A program made the position numbers and the translations under genes. A stretch of 64,000 nt of DNA from Dyella sp. AtDHG13 (lineage in GTDB: Bacteria; Pseudomonadota; Gammaproteobacteria; Xanthomonadales; Rhodanobacteraceae). Under the pieces are notes generated by a model. It was not told where the DNA came from, did no database searches, and saw only the letters and a program-made list of their open reading frames with translations. The first letter of the stretch is position 1. Every line of letters begins with the position of its first letter. The DNA lies in NCBI RefSeq assembly GCF_003201105.1, contig NZ_QICJ01000002.1:186001-250000 (forward strand). Reading direction: 5' to 3'. Shown piece after piece: positions 1-9,781 of the stretch.

Positions 1-1
1 C

Positions 2-31
2 CGTCGCAAGCTCGACGAGCACTTCGGCTGA
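2..31 (+). CDS. C-terminal end of an upstream gene (partial)
   Basis: The window opens inside a reading frame that ends RRKLDEHFG and stops at TGA 29-31. Only nine codons are visible, so the product cannot be identified. In related gammaproteobacteria the gene just upstream of infA is often an aminoacyl-tRNA-protein transferase (aat or ate/bpt), so a C-terminus of that kind is possible, but this is inference from gene order alone. Confidence 0.3.
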   Translation, partial: RRKLDEHFG

Positions 32-174
32 GGCCGCACGGTTCGTCCCCTCCGGCGGCTTTGATATCAACGGGTTGGGACGCTCCCTGAACTGAACAGA
101 GCATCCCGCGAACTTCCGTGGCATAATCGTCGGCTTACGCGGCCACGACGGCTGCCCTGCCCCCACCGGAACGC

Positions 175-393
175 ATGGCCAAAGACGACGTCATCGAAAT
201 GGAAGGCACGGTCCAGGAGACCCTGCCCAACACCATGTTCCGCGTGCAGCTGGAAAACGGCCACGTCATTACGGCCCATATTTCCGGCCGCATGCGCAAG
301 CACTACATCCGCATCCTCACCGGCGACAAGGTGAAGGTGGAGATGACCCCCTACGACCTGACCAAGGGTCGCATCACCTACCGCATGAAGTAA
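175..393 (+). CDS. infA: Translation initiation factor IF-1
   Basis: A 72-residue protein, the usual IF-1 length. It is a single S1/OB-fold domain beginning [15 protein letters not shown] and carrying the conserved [14 protein letters not shown] and [18 protein letters not shown] stretches. IF-1 binds the 30S A site during initiation together with IF-2 and IF-3. The gene is chromosomal and monocistronic. It points toward clpA, with which it would be convergent if the mobile element were absent; infA/clpA neighbourhood is a common gammaproteobacterial arrangement. A strong hairpin follows it. Identification is secure. Confidence 0.97.
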   Translation: MAKDDVIEMEGTVQETLPNTMFRVQLENGHVITAHISGRMRKHYIRILTGDKVKVEMTPYDLTKGRITYRMK

Positions 394-412
394 TTCCGCT
401 TAACTTGCGCCC

Positions 413-457
413 CACTCAGGGCGAGGAAAGCAGCCGCCGGTAGCCGCTCGCCGAGTG
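413..457 (+). other. Stem-loop in the infA 3' region
   Basis: Two stacked arms, CACTC/GAGTG (413-417 with 453-457) and GGCGAG/CTCGCC (420-425 with 447-452), form an interrupted stem downstream of infA. There is no T-run directly after it, so it is more likely an RNA-stability or processing structure than the terminator itself. Confidence 0.4.
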
Positions 458-475
458 AGCCCATGGCGGACGACG

Positions 476-504
476 AAAAGGCTGCGCCATGCGTGGCCTT
501 TTTT
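476..504 (+). terminator. Rho-independent terminator of infA
   Basis: AAAAGGC (476-482) pairs with GCCTTTT (496-502), and the descending arm runs into six T residues. It ends the infA transcript. The same T-run is the left boundary of the integrated element, so insertion has probably preserved the terminator. Confidence 0.7.
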
Positions 505-507
505 GTT
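499..507. repeat. Probable attL core of the ICE
   Basis: TTTTTTGTT occurs here and again at 56046-56054, bracketing a complete ICE whose integrase gene starts 174 bp inside this end. The first eight bases fit the TTTTTYRT core that I recall for Tn4371-family elements. Both copies lie in the T-run of a hairpin. The exact crossover cannot be fixed within the T-run. Confidence 0.65.
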
Positions 508-680
508 TCACGATGACTCCAGCACCGAACTTCGCTGGACTACGACCTGGCTCGCTGTGGCAGGTTTATCAAGGACTTAGGTCAGTCCATCCTATGCCGG
601 TGCTTTCAGCAACTTGACCCGGCTTCCGCCCGCGTGACTCCCACGTGGCACCTGGAAACCGGGGTGCCGGAGGAGTCAGC

Positions 681-1880
681 ATGGCAAAGATCAAACTCAC
701 CAAGAGCGCCGTCGATGCGGCGCAGCCCCGAGCGCAGGCGGTTGAACTGCGAGATACCGCCGTGCCGGGTTTCCTCTGCAAGATTACTCCAGCGGGTCGC
801 AAGGTGTTCATGCTCCAGTACCGTACGAACGCCGGCCAGCGTCGCAAGCCCGCCCTGGGACTGTTCGGCGAACTAACCGTCGAGCAGGCCCGCGTCATGG
901 CGCAGGACTGGCTGGCCGAAGTACGCCGGGGCGGCGATCCCGGCGCGGCCAAGACCGCCGCCCGCAAGGCACCGACCATGAAGGAGTATTGCCACACCTT
1001 CATGGAGGACTACTCCAAGCAACGCAACAAGCCAACCACCCAGCGCGGCTACTGGGGCGTCATCAACCGCAACATCATCCCTATCATGGGCCGGATGAAG
1101 GTGCAGGACGTAAAGCGTCCCGACATCGCGGCACTGATGAAAAAACTGGCCTACAAGCCGGCCGAAGCCAACCGCACCTTCGGAGTGCTGCGCAAGATGT
1201 TCAACATGGCAGAGGTATGGGGCCTGCGACCGGATGGCACCAACCCGTGCCGGCACGTTCCGATGTACCCACCTGGCAAGGAAACCCGGCTCATCGTGGA
1301 CGACGAGCTGGTACTGATCTTCCGCCACTTGGAGAAGCTGGAGGCGGAAGGGCTCGAAAACTATGTCATCCCGCTGGCGATCCGCCTGCAATTCGAGTTC
1401 GCCGCGCGACGTTCCGAAATCTGCCCGCTCGAATGGGACTGGCTGGATTTCGAGAAGCGGCGCGTGGTGTGGCCCGACAGCAAGACCGGCGGCATTTCCA
1501 AGCCCATGAGCGCGGAAGCCTATCGGCTGCTTTCGACAGCGCCGCGTCGGGAAGGCTGTCCTTACGTTCTGCCATCGCCCAACGACCCGAGCAAGCACCT
1601 GACCTTTGGCGAGCATTACAGCGGCTGGAAGCGCGTGCTCAAGGCCGCCGGTGTGCCACATGTCGGCACGCACGGCATCCGCCATCGCTCGACGACCGAC
1701 ATTGCCAATTCTGGCGTGCCGACCAAGGTAGGCATGAAGCTGACGGGCCACAAAACCGTGGCGATGTTCATGCACTACGTTCACACCGAGGACAAGCCGG
1801 TGCGCGATGCGGCCGAGCTGGTGGCGAGCCGGCGCCAAGCCATTACGGGCGCTCGCCAGCTGGCCGAGGGGGCGGCATGA
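681..1880 (+). CDS. int: Tyrosine-type site-specific integrase of the ICE
   Basis: Catalyses integration and excision between the element and the chromosome. The 399-residue protein has an N-terminal arm-binding region (about 1-90), a core-binding SAM-like domain (about 95-195) and a C-terminal catalytic domain. In that domain Arg243/244 (AARRSE), the HGIR box (His331, Arg334), His357 (GHK) and the nucleophile Tyr366 (MHYVH) are all present, so the enzyme looks intact. ATG 681 is preferred over an upstream in-frame start because GGAGG lies just ahead of it. The stop overlaps the next gene in an ATGA. The position at the element's left end, transcribed inward, is typical of the Tn4371 family. 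Confidence 0.93.
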   Translation: MAKIKLTKSAVDAAQPRAQAVELRDTAVPGFLCKITPAGRKVFMLQYRTNAGQRRKPALGLFGELTVEQARVMAQDWLAEVRRGGDPGAAKTAARKAPTMKEYCHTFMEDYSKQRNKPTTQRGYWGVINRNIIPIMGRMKVQDVKRPDIAALMKKLAYKPAEANRTFGVLRKMFNMAEVWGLRPDGTNPCRHVPMYPPGKETRLIVDDELVLIFRHLEKLEAEGLENYVIPLAIRLQFEFAARRSEICPLEWDWLDFEKRRVVWPDSKTGGISKPMSAEAYRLLSTAPRREGCPYVLPSPNDPSKHLTFGEHYSGWKRVLKAAGVPHVGTHGIRHRSTTDIANSGVPTKVGMKLTGHKTVAMFMHYVHTEDKPVRDAAELVASRRQAITGARQLAEGAA

Positions 1881-2941
1881 ACGGGCGCCGGTCATCCGTG
1901 GCATCGTCCGCAGTGCCGTCGGCATTGCTGAGTGACATTCGGACACTGATCGAGGCGGCGCGGCAGCGCGCCGCTTCGACGGTGAATAGCGAGTTGACGA
2001 TGCTCTACTGGCGCATCGGCCAGCGCATCCACACGCAAGTCTTGGAGGGCCGGCGGGCCGACTACGGCGAGGAAGTCGTGTTGACCTTGGCGGCGCAGTT
2101 GGTGAAGGAATACGGCAGCAGTTTCGGGGTCAAGAACCTGCGCCGTATGGTGCAGTTCGCCGCCACCTTTCCCGACGAGCAGATTGTCGTATCACTGATA
2201 CGACAATTGAGCTGGACGCATTTCATCGCCCTCATCCCGCTGAAAGACCCGCTCCAGCGGGACTACTACGCGCAGATGGCAGGCGCCGAACGCTGGAGCG
2301 TGCGGACGCTGCGCGAGCGCATCGACTCGATGCTATACGAACGCACGGCCCTATCCAAGAAGCCGGGCGAGACGATCGCGAAGGAGCTGGCCACGATGCG
2401 CGATGCGCAGCGCATGTCGCCCGCCCTGGTCATGCGCGACCCGTACATCCTCGACTTCCTGGGATTGCGGGACACCTGGCAGGAAGGCGATCTGGAGGCG
2501 GCGATCATCCGCGAAATGGAGTCGTTCTTGCTGGAGCTGGGCGCCGGTTTCAGCTTCGTGGCCCGACAGAAGCGCATCCAGATCGACGACGATGATTTCC
2601 ACCTTGACCTGCTGTTTTACAACCGCAAGCTGCGGCGGCTGGTAGCGGTGGAGTTGAAGATCGGAGACTTCAAGGCCGCCTACAAGGGGCAGATGGAGCT
2701 TTACCTGCGCTGGCTCGACAAGTACGAACGGGAGCCGGAGGAAGCTTCGCCGCTGGGGATCATCCTTTGCACCGGCAAGAAGCGCGAGCAGATCGAGTTG
2801 CTGGAATTGGACAAGTCCGGCATCCATGTCGCCGAATACCTGACCAGCTTGCCGCCGCGCGCCGTGTTGGTGGAGCGACTGCAGCAAGCTACCCATCGAG
2901 CGCAATTGCGGATCGAGCAGCGCAGGAAGGACAAAGAGTAG
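1877..2941 (+). CDS. DUF1016/YhcG-type PD-(D/E)xK nuclease-like protein
   Basis: A 354-residue protein with an N-terminal DUF1016 region (about 15-170; LYWRIGQRI and LSWTHFIALI motifs) and a C-terminal PD-(D/E)xK-like fold. Candidate catalytic residues are Asp244 (FHLDLLFYNR) and Glu259-Leu-Lys261 (AVELKIGDF). The family is related to nucleases and often travels on mobile DNA; its role in the ICE is not established. It overlaps int by four bases (ATGA) and so is probably cotranscribed with it. A role in processing or protecting the element is inference only. Confidence 0.85.
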   Translation: MNGRRSSVASSAVPSALLSDIRTLIEAARQRAASTVNSELTMLYWRIGQRIHTQVLEGRRADYGEEVVLTLAAQLVKEYGSSFGVKNLRRMVQFAATFPDEQIVVSLIRQLSWTHFIALIPLKDPLQRDYYAQMAGAERWSVRTLRERIDSMLYERTALSKKPGETIAKELATMRDAQRMSPALVMRDPYILDFLGLRDTWQEGDLEAAIIREMESFLLELGAGFSFVARQKRIQIDDDDFHLDLLFYNRKLRRLVAVELKIGDFKAAYKGQMELYLRWLDKYEREPEEASPLGIILCTGKKREQIELLELDKSGIHVAEYLTSLPPRAVLVERLQQATHRAQLRIEQRRKDKE

Positions 2942-3272
2942 TTCCATTCAAAGCATTCGTGCGTCCCGGCGTTCCGCCGTCGGGCTCGCGGGCTTCGCCC
3001 CGCGCCTCGTGCCGAGTCGCGGCCATCCGGCTTTGATCCCTGACGCCTTCGGCCCTCGCGGGCCTGCGCGCTCCACTTGCACTGCGGATTGTCGGGCGGA
3101 GTGTGGGGCGGTCTTGCTGTTCCCTTCACCGTATCACGGCGTTCTCGCCGTCAAGGGCTGCGCGCGTATAGCGCGCTGGCGTCCTGGCGGCCGGCTTTGC
3201 CCCCTGACTGCTTGCGCTGCGCCGTGCTGGCGACGGTTCCGGGCAATTCCGCCCGTGCAACCGGAGATCGTC
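2942..3272 (+). other. GC-rich untranslated leader module, first copy
   Basis: A 331-bp stretch without a credible gene; reading frames across it are arginine/proline-rich shadows. It shares blocks with the region at about 13351-13460 (a CGGCCAT-CGGCTT-ATCCC-ACGCCTTCG pattern followed by CTGCGCGCT and CTTGC) and a GCCGTCAAGG word with 8625-8634. It ends with GGAG in front of the ATG at 3273. It may be a long structured 5' UTR. Confidence 0.45.
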
Positions 3273-3668
3273 ATGAACGACAAATCGCACGTTTCCCTTG
3301 AACAACACGTTTGCCTTGTCTGCGGCGTTCGCTTCGACACCGGCGCCATCCTGCTGGATCGCCGCCTGCGCGCGAGCATGGAGCACCACACGGCCACCGG
3401 CTGGGGCCTGTGCGCCGAACACCAGAAGCTGTCCGACGATGGCTTTGTCGCACTCATCGAATGCGATCCGCAGCGCAGCGGCTCGCCGGCGGGCGGTGCG
3501 AACGTAAAGCCCGAACAGGCATATCGCACGGGTCGCCTGGCGCACCTGAAACGCGAGGTGTTCGCTCGCGTGTTCAACTTGCCGATCGCAGCCAACCAGC
3601 CGTGCGTGTTCGTCGAACCCGGCGTCATTGAGCAGTTGCAGTCGATGGTTGCACCGGCGGCGAACTGA
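3273..3668 (+). CDS. Small ICE-borne protein with a CxxC motif, unknown function
   Basis: A 131-residue protein starting MNDKSHVSLEQHVCLVCG. The CLVC pair near residue 14 with later His and Cys residues (GLCAEHQ) suggests a metal-binding, zinc-ribbon-like N-terminal half. The C-terminal half (HLKREVFARVFNLPI) looks like an alpha-helical globular segment. I recall close relatives on other proteobacterial ICEs, always unannotated. GGAG eight bases upstream supports the ATG. The gene stands alone behind a long GC-rich leader, and the mer transposon inserted 53 bp after its stop codon. No function is assigned. Confidence 0.6.
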   Translation: MNDKSHVSLEQHVCLVCGVRFDTGAILLDRRLRASMEHHTATGWGLCAEHQKLSDDGFVALIECDPQRSGSPAGGANVKPEQAYRTGRLAHLKREVFARVFNLPIAANQPCVFVEPGVIEQLQSMVAPAAN

Positions 3669-3713
3669 TCGCACGCCGACAACCCGGCGCATCGTCCTTC
3701 GGGGCGACGCGCC

Positions 3714-3721
3714 TTTCTTTT
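3714..3721. repeat. Target-site duplication, left copy
   Basis: TTTCTTTT immediately precedes the left inverted repeat of the mer transposon. The identical 8-mer follows the right inverted repeat at 8342-8349. Eight bases is the duplication length expected of ISL3-family transposition. Confidence 0.9.
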
Positions 3722-3744
3722 GGGTATCCGGAATCTGGTGTGGG
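3722..3744 (+). repeat. Left terminal inverted repeat of the mer transposon
   Basis: Begins GGGTATCCGGA and matches the right end (8319-8341, reverse complement) at 20 of 23 positions. Related words recur inward at 3787-3801 and 3833-3847, giving three spaced copies of a GGATTT-AGTGTGGG-like motif ahead of tnpA, probably transposase-binding sites. Confidence 0.88.
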
Positions 3745-3786
3745 TTCTGGCTCCTTGGGTCTTTGTAGCTATCACTTTCAAAGAAT

Positions 3787-3847
3787 GGATTTTGGTGTTG
3801 GACGGCTGAGCGGATGTGCTAGAGTAAAAGTCGGATTTCAGTGTGGG
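3787..3847 (+). repeat. Two subterminal copies of the transposon end motif
   Basis: GGATTTTGGTGTTGG (3787-3801) and GGATTTCAGTGTGGG (3833-3847) resemble the terminal motif at 3730-3744. The offsets are 57 and 46 bp. They lie in the tnpA upstream region, so transposase binding there could also control tnpA transcription. That role is inferred. Confidence 0.6.
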
Positions 3848-3864
3848 TTCGCCCAAGGTGCTGA

Positions 3865-5205
3865 GTGACGGACTTTCTCCAGCTGCGAAGCCTGAAGACG
3901 CTTGAAATCCTGACCAGCGAGGACAGTTACGTCGTCAAGGCCGAAGGCGTCAATCAGTGGGTGACCTGCCCGCTGTGCAAGACCGGACGCCTGCATGGTC
4001 ACGGCTCACAGGAACAGTCGTTTCAGGACACACCGACGCACGGCAAACCCGTCGTGATCTTCATCCAGCGCCGTCGCTATCGCTGTACAAGCTGCACCAA
4101 GACCTTGTTTGAGCCTGTGGCGGACCTTGATGGAAAACGCCAAGCCACGGCGCGTCTGGTGCGTTATATCCGCGACCAGTCCTTCTCCAAGACCTTTGCG
4201 GCCCTTGCCCGGGAAGTAGCCGTGGACGAAAAGACGGTCCGCCACGTCTTCGACGATTTCATCGAGGAGGTCGAGGCCAAGACCCAGTTCCGGACGCCGC
4301 GGGTGCTGGGTATCGACGAGCTCAAGATCATCGGCCAGTACCGGGCCATGATCACCAACGTCGAGCGCAAGACCGTGTTCGATATCCGCCCCAGCCGGGC
4401 CAAAGCCGAGTTGATGCCCTATTTCCGCGACCTGCGGGACAAGGACTCGGTCGAGTGGGTGGCGATGGACATGTACCACGTTTATCGGCAGGTGGTGCGC
4501 GCCACGCTGCCACAGGCCCGGATCGTGGTCGATCGATTCCATATCCAGCGCATGGCGAACGACGCGCTGGAGAAGCTGCGCAAGCGCATTCGCAAGGATT
4601 TGTCCACCCGGCAGCGCCTCAAACTCAAGGACGAGCGGTTCCTGCTGCTCAAGCGGCAGCACGACCTGACAGGGAGAGATATGGACCGGATGCGGGAATG
4701 GTTCCAACAGTTCCCGCTCCTAAGCGAAGCCCACGCGCTCAAGGAAGGATTTCTGTCGATCTGGGATCAGAAGACCCGCCCAGCAGCAGAAGCCGCCTGC
4801 GCGAAGTGGCAGGCCAATATTCCGACCGAATTGGCGGCCACGTTCAAGGACCTGACCACCGCCGTGCACAACTGGCACGACGAAATCTTCGCCTACTTCG
4901 AGCAGCCGATTACCAATGCCTATACTGAGTCAGTCAACCGAGTGGCCAAAGACATGAACCGCATGGGCAGGGGTTACAGCTTCGAGGTGCTTCGGGCGCG
5001 CATGCTCTACGACAAGAAGGCGCGCAAGGATGGCTCGGTTATCGAAACCGTGTTGGTCGATGACGACGACCCAATGACCACGGACTTCGTGTTCCAGCGG
5101 ATGACCACGGCGGCAACGCGCAAGAAGAAGATCACGCGCGTGGTCGAGTACGGCCCCTATCTCCCGACGCTGGCGCGGCTACTCGAAGAGGGGTATTTCG
5201 AATAG
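3865..5205 (+). CDS. tnpA: ISL3-family transposase
   Basis: A 446-residue DDE transposase. Zinc-finger cysteines C35/C38 and C74/C77 form the N-terminal DNA-binding region. A helix-turn-helix-like segment lies around 100-130. The catalytic triad candidates are Asp151 (VLGIDELKI), Asp223 (VVDRFH) and Glu355 (NAYTESVNR), the last inside the ISL3-typical NAYTESVNRVAKDMNRMGRGYSF stretch near residues 351-373. Length is normal for the family and no frame damage is seen. The 3865 start may be preceded by alternatives, but 3865 gives the expected N-terminus. It should mobilise the whole 3722-8341 unit, since no second transposase is present. Confidence 0.93.
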   Translation: MTDFLQLRSLKTLEILTSEDSYVVKAEGVNQWVTCPLCKTGRLHGHGSQEQSFQDTPTHGKPVVIFIQRRRYRCTSCTKTLFEPVADLDGKRQATARLVRYIRDQSFSKTFAALAREVAVDEKTVRHVFDDFIEEVEAKTQFRTPRVLGIDELKIIGQYRAMITNVERKTVFDIRPSRAKAELMPYFRDLRDKDSVEWVAMDMYHVYRQVVRATLPQARIVVDRFHIQRMANDALEKLRKRIRKDLSTRQRLKLKDERFLLLKRQHDLTGRDMDRMREWFQQFPLLSEAHALKEGFLSIWDQKTRPAAEAACAKWQANIPTELAATFKDLTTAVHNWHDEIFAYFEQPITNAYTESVNRVAKDMNRMGRGYSFEVLRARMLYDKKARKDGSVIETVLVDDDDPMTTDFVFQRMTTAATRKKKITRVVEYGPYLPTLARLLEEGYFE

Positions 5206-5287
5206 TCCTCAGCCCATTGTGCAAGAGGCGGCGCTTCAGCCTGAATTTGTGATTCAGCCGATGAAGCATAGGTAAGAGGCCCAGCCA

Positions 5288-7271
<1,984 letters not shown>

Positions 7272-7283
7272 GGCAATCTCCTT

Positions 7284-7634
7284 TCAGTAGAACAGGGGCA
7301 TGAGGTAGGGGAACACGAGCGCGATCAGCACCAGGGCGGTGACGATCCAGAAGATCACCTTGTAGGCCGTCCGCACCTGGGGCACGGCGCATGCGTCGTC
7401 CGGCGCGCAGGCGCGAGCCGGCCGGAAGATGCGACGCCACGCGAAGAACAGCGCCACGAGCGCCACGCCAATGAAGATCGGCCGGTACGGTTCCAGCGCG
7501 GTCAAGTTGCCGATCCAGGCGCCGGAGAAACCCAGCGTGATCAGCACCAGCGGACCGAGGCAGCAGGTCGAGGCGAGGATGGCGGCGAGGCCACCGGCGG
7601 CCAGTGCACCGCGGCCGTTGCTGGGGTCTGCCAT
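7284..7634 (-). CDS. merT: Mercuric ion transporter MerT
   Basis: Inner-membrane importer that moves Hg(II) from MerP to MerA. From ATG at 7634 the protein has 116 residues, the standard MerT length; a longer in-frame extension would run into the promoter and is rejected. Three transmembrane helices are visible (about 11-37, 48-68, 92-113). Cys24/Cys25 lie in helix one and Cys76/Cys82 in the cytoplasmic loop, as in functional MerT. GAAGGAGAT precedes the start. Confidence 0.95.
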   Translation of the reverse strand: MADPSNGRGALAAGGLAAILASTCCLGPLVLITLGFSGAWIGNLTALEPYRPIFIGVALVALFFAWRRIFRPARACAPDDACAVPQVRTAYKVIFWIVTALVLIALVFPYLMPLFY

Positions 7635-7672
7635 GTGAGGGATCTCCTTCCGAGACGTTGCGTGATGCGCTA

Positions 7673-7703
7673 AGGTTACTTCCGTAGTCAAGTACGGAGT
7701 CAA
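7673..7703 (-). promoter_or_regulatory. merT promoter and MerR operator
   Basis: On the minus strand TTGACT (7703-7698) and TAACCT (7678-7673) are separated by 19 bp, the over-long spacing characteristic of MerR-activated promoters. The spacer holds the dyad CCGTA-TACGG (7682-7697), the MerR operator. It closely resembles the Tn501 merOP layout. merR starts at 7709 on the other strand, so the same site should repress merR and activate merTPA when Hg(II) is bound. Confidence 0.88.
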
Positions 7704-7708
7704 GCGCG

Positions 7709-8128
7709 ATGGTGAACGATCCGCAAACACTGACCATCGGGGCTTTCGCCAAGGCCGCTGGGGTCAACGTGGAGACCATCCGGTTCTATCAGCGCAAGGG
7801 GTTATTGCCAGAACCAGGTCGGCCCGTCGGCAGTATTCGCCGCTACGGATCGGCGGACGTGGCGCGGGTGCGTTTCGTGAAATCCGCCCAGCGGCTGGGG
7901 TTCAACCTGGACGAAGTCGGCCAACTCCTACAGCTTGAGGACGGCACTCACTGCAGCGAAGCCGCCGAGCTGGCTGCGCTCCAGCTCACCGACGTGCGCA
8001 CCAAGATGGCGGACCTGACGCGAATCGAAGCGGTGCTGTCACGGTTGGTCAACGAGTGCCATGCGCAGCGAGGCACTGTGTCGTGCCCGCTGATCGATTC
8101 TCTGCACGGAGCTAGGCGCGTGGCTTAA
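7709..8128 (+). CDS. merR: Mercury-responsive regulator MerR
   Basis: A 139-residue MerR-family protein with an N-terminal winged helix-turn-helix ([24 protein letters not shown]), a dimerisation helix, and Cys82, Cys117 and Cys126, the three positions that bind Hg(II) in Tn501 MerR. These identify it as a true mercury sensor, not a copper or zinc paralogue. It is divergent from merT across a shared operator. Confidence 0.96.
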   Translation: MVNDPQTLTIGAFAKAAGVNVETIRFYQRKGLLPEPGRPVGSIRRYGSADVARVRFVKSAQRLGFNLDEVGQLLQLEDGTHCSEAAELAALQLTDVRTKMADLTRIEAVLSRLVNECHAQRGTVSCPLIDSLHGARRVA

Positions 8129-8318
8129 CCCGGTTTTCCGTTCCACTGCGCCTCAAACCCCAGTTCGAGCCGGGGGCAAGGTGACCTGCCACTGATTGTT
8201 TCCTTGCACCGACATGCGCCAGACAAAGCCCACACTGAAGGCTAAAAGCGCGTAAGCCTTGCGATACCAGAAACCTACCGAACGAGAGCTGTCAGACAAG
8301 AAGGGCTAGTGCGGTCTT
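8129..8318. other. Right subterminal region of the mer transposon, no gene
   Basis: About 190 bp between merR and the right inverted repeat. It contains CCCACACTGAA (near 8228), the reverse complement of the TTCAGTGTGGG core of the end motif, so the iterated end motif may exist on this side too. No coding region is seen. Confidence 0.5.
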
Positions 8319-8341
8319 CCCACACTAAAATCCGGATACCC
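8319..8341 (-). repeat. Right terminal inverted repeat of the mer transposon
   Basis: Read on the minus strand it begins GGGTATCCGGATTTTAG and matches the left end at 20 of 23 positions. It is followed directly by the 8-bp duplication TTTCTTTT at 8342-8349. Confidence 0.88.
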
Positions 8342-8349
8342 TTTCTTTT
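8342..8349. repeat. Target-site duplication, right copy
   Basis: TTTCTTTT, identical to 3714-3721. Together they show that the whole 4.6-kb unit moved as one and that the insertion is recent enough for both copies to remain intact. Confidence 0.9.
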
Positions 8350-8872
8350 TGCTGCGTCTGATGTCGATGCTTTCGCGCCTTCGGCGCTGCGCGCTGCGCT
8401 TGCACTCCAGGGGAAAGCCCTGCGGGCTATCCCCGCCGCGCTGCGCTTGGCGCCCCTGCAATGCCGCCGCCCCGGCTGCGCCGGCGCGGCCTTCGGCCCG
8501 GCTCCGAGATCCGGGCCTGCGCGCTTCGCTTGCGTGGTGTCTGCGCCAACGTAGCGGCCGTCGCCTGTCGATCCGCCTTTCCTGACTTCATCACCTTGTC
8601 CGCGACTGTAGCCCGCGGCCGTGTGCCGTCAAGGCGCGCAGGGCCGTGTCCTCGGCTGCGCCTGCGGGCCGCACCAACCCTGCGCTTGTCTCCTTGACGG
8701 CCCCCGTCCGCGCGCTCCTGACCGTCGCGGGCGATGAACTCAGGAAAGACGGTGGCAACGAGGCCGGCCCAGGTCTCCGCGCCGACCCCACCGGAGAAGC
8801 CGAAAGGCGGGCTCCGAATCTAGGAATCCGGTGGTGGCTTTTTCGACAGCAACCCTTGTCAGGAGAACGACC
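8350..8872 (+). other. GC-rich untranslated leader module, second copy
   Basis: A 523-bp stretch without a credible gene ahead of the DUF932 gene. It carries CGCCTTCGGCGCTGCGCG-type words shared with the leaders at 2942-3272 and 13258-14037. It also has a 10-bp inverted repeat GCCGTCAAGG/CCTTGACGGC (8625-8634 with 8692-8701) that could close a long RNA hairpin. The mer transposon interrupts this leader near its start. Confidence 0.45.
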
Positions 8873-9700
8873 ATGCAACTTGCTTCCCGCTTCGCATCCC
8901 GCTCCCCGGTGCTGCGCTCGGAACATCCCTTGTCGGATGACCAAATCCGCGCCGTAGCCCCGTCCATCTTCGCGGACGCCCCGCACGAAAGCCGCTCGGA
9001 ACGGTACAGCTACATCCCCACTGCCACCGTGCTGCGCGAACTCCGCAGCGAAGGCTTCGAGCCTTTCATGGTGACGCAGACCCGCGTGCGGCAGGACGAC
9101 CGCCGCGACTACACCAAGCACATGATCCGGCTGCGCCACGCCAGCCAGATCAACGGCCGCGAGGCCAACGAAATCATCCTGCTGAACTCCCATGACGGAA
9201 CGAGCAGCTACCAAATGCTCGCCGGCATGTTCCGGTTCGTTTGCAAGAACGGACTGGTATGCGGTGACACCGTGGCCGACGTGCGCGTGCCGCACAAGGG
9301 CGACGTAGCCGCGCACGTCATCGAAGGCGCATACGAAGTGCTGCACGGCTTCGACCGCGCGCAGGAATCCCGCGATGTCATGCAGGCCGTCACGCTGGAC
9401 ACCGGCGAAGCCGAAGTGTTCGCGCGTGCCGCGCTGGCGCTGAAGTACGACGCCCCCGACAAGCCCGCACCCATCACCGAAACGCAGGTGCTCGCGCCGC
9501 GCCGTCTCGACGACGACCGCCGCGACCTGTGGAGCGTGTTCAACCGCACGCAGGAAAACCTCTTGCGCGGCGGCTTGCACGGTCGCAGCGCCAACGGTCG
9601 CCGCCAGACCACCCGCCCCGTGCACGGCATCGACCAAGACCTGCGCCTGAACCGCGCCCTGTGGCTGCTGGCCGAGGGCCTGCGCCAGTTGAAAGCCTGA
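8873..9700 (+). CDS. DUF932 (phage/plasmid-like) protein
   Basis: A 275-residue protein of the DUF932 family, recognisable from RYSYIPTATVLRELRSEGFEP, the TKHMIRLRHASQ block and SYQMLAGMFRFVCKNGLVCGD. Members are frequent on plasmids, phages and ICEs; the molecular role is unknown. The ATG at 8873 follows AGGAGAACGACC and gives the family's normal N-terminus. It is 81 bp upstream of parB and probably in the same transcription unit, in the maintenance block of the ICE. Confidence 0.85.
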   Translation: MQLASRFASRSPVLRSEHPLSDDQIRAVAPSIFADAPHESRSERYSYIPTATVLRELRSEGFEPFMVTQTRVRQDDRRDYTKHMIRLRHASQINGREANEIILLNSHDGTSSYQMLAGMFRFVCKNGLVCGDTVADVRVPHKGDVAAHVIEGAYEVLHGFDRAQESRDVMQAVTLDTGEAEVFARAALALKYDAPDKPAPITETQVLAPRRLDDDRRDLWSVFNRTQENLLRGGLHGRSANGRRQTTRPVHGIDQDLRLNRALWLLAEGLRQLKA

Positions 9701-9781
9701 ACCCCACGGCGGCAGGGGCAGGCAGCAGCCCTTGCCGCTTTTTCTCCGCGCTGCATCCCTCAACTGATTGGAGTCATCACC

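Noticed and set aside
393..680. A tRNA gene as integration site (serW lies between infA and clpA in E. coli)
   Set aside because: No cloverleaf or GGTTCGAATCC-type T-arm is visible at either junction; the short T-rich repeat explains the boundaries better.
989..1876. A 650-residue fusion extending the DUF1016 protein upstream
   Set aside because: The N-terminal part is an alternative frame of the integrase gene; ATG 1877 with the ATGA overlap gives a full-length family member.
3758..5283. A simple insertion sequence limited to tnpA with ends near 3758 and 5283
   Set aside because: A weak inverted match (about 11 of 16) exists, but the 23-bp repeats at 3722/8341 with a perfect 8-bp duplication are far stronger and include the mer genes.
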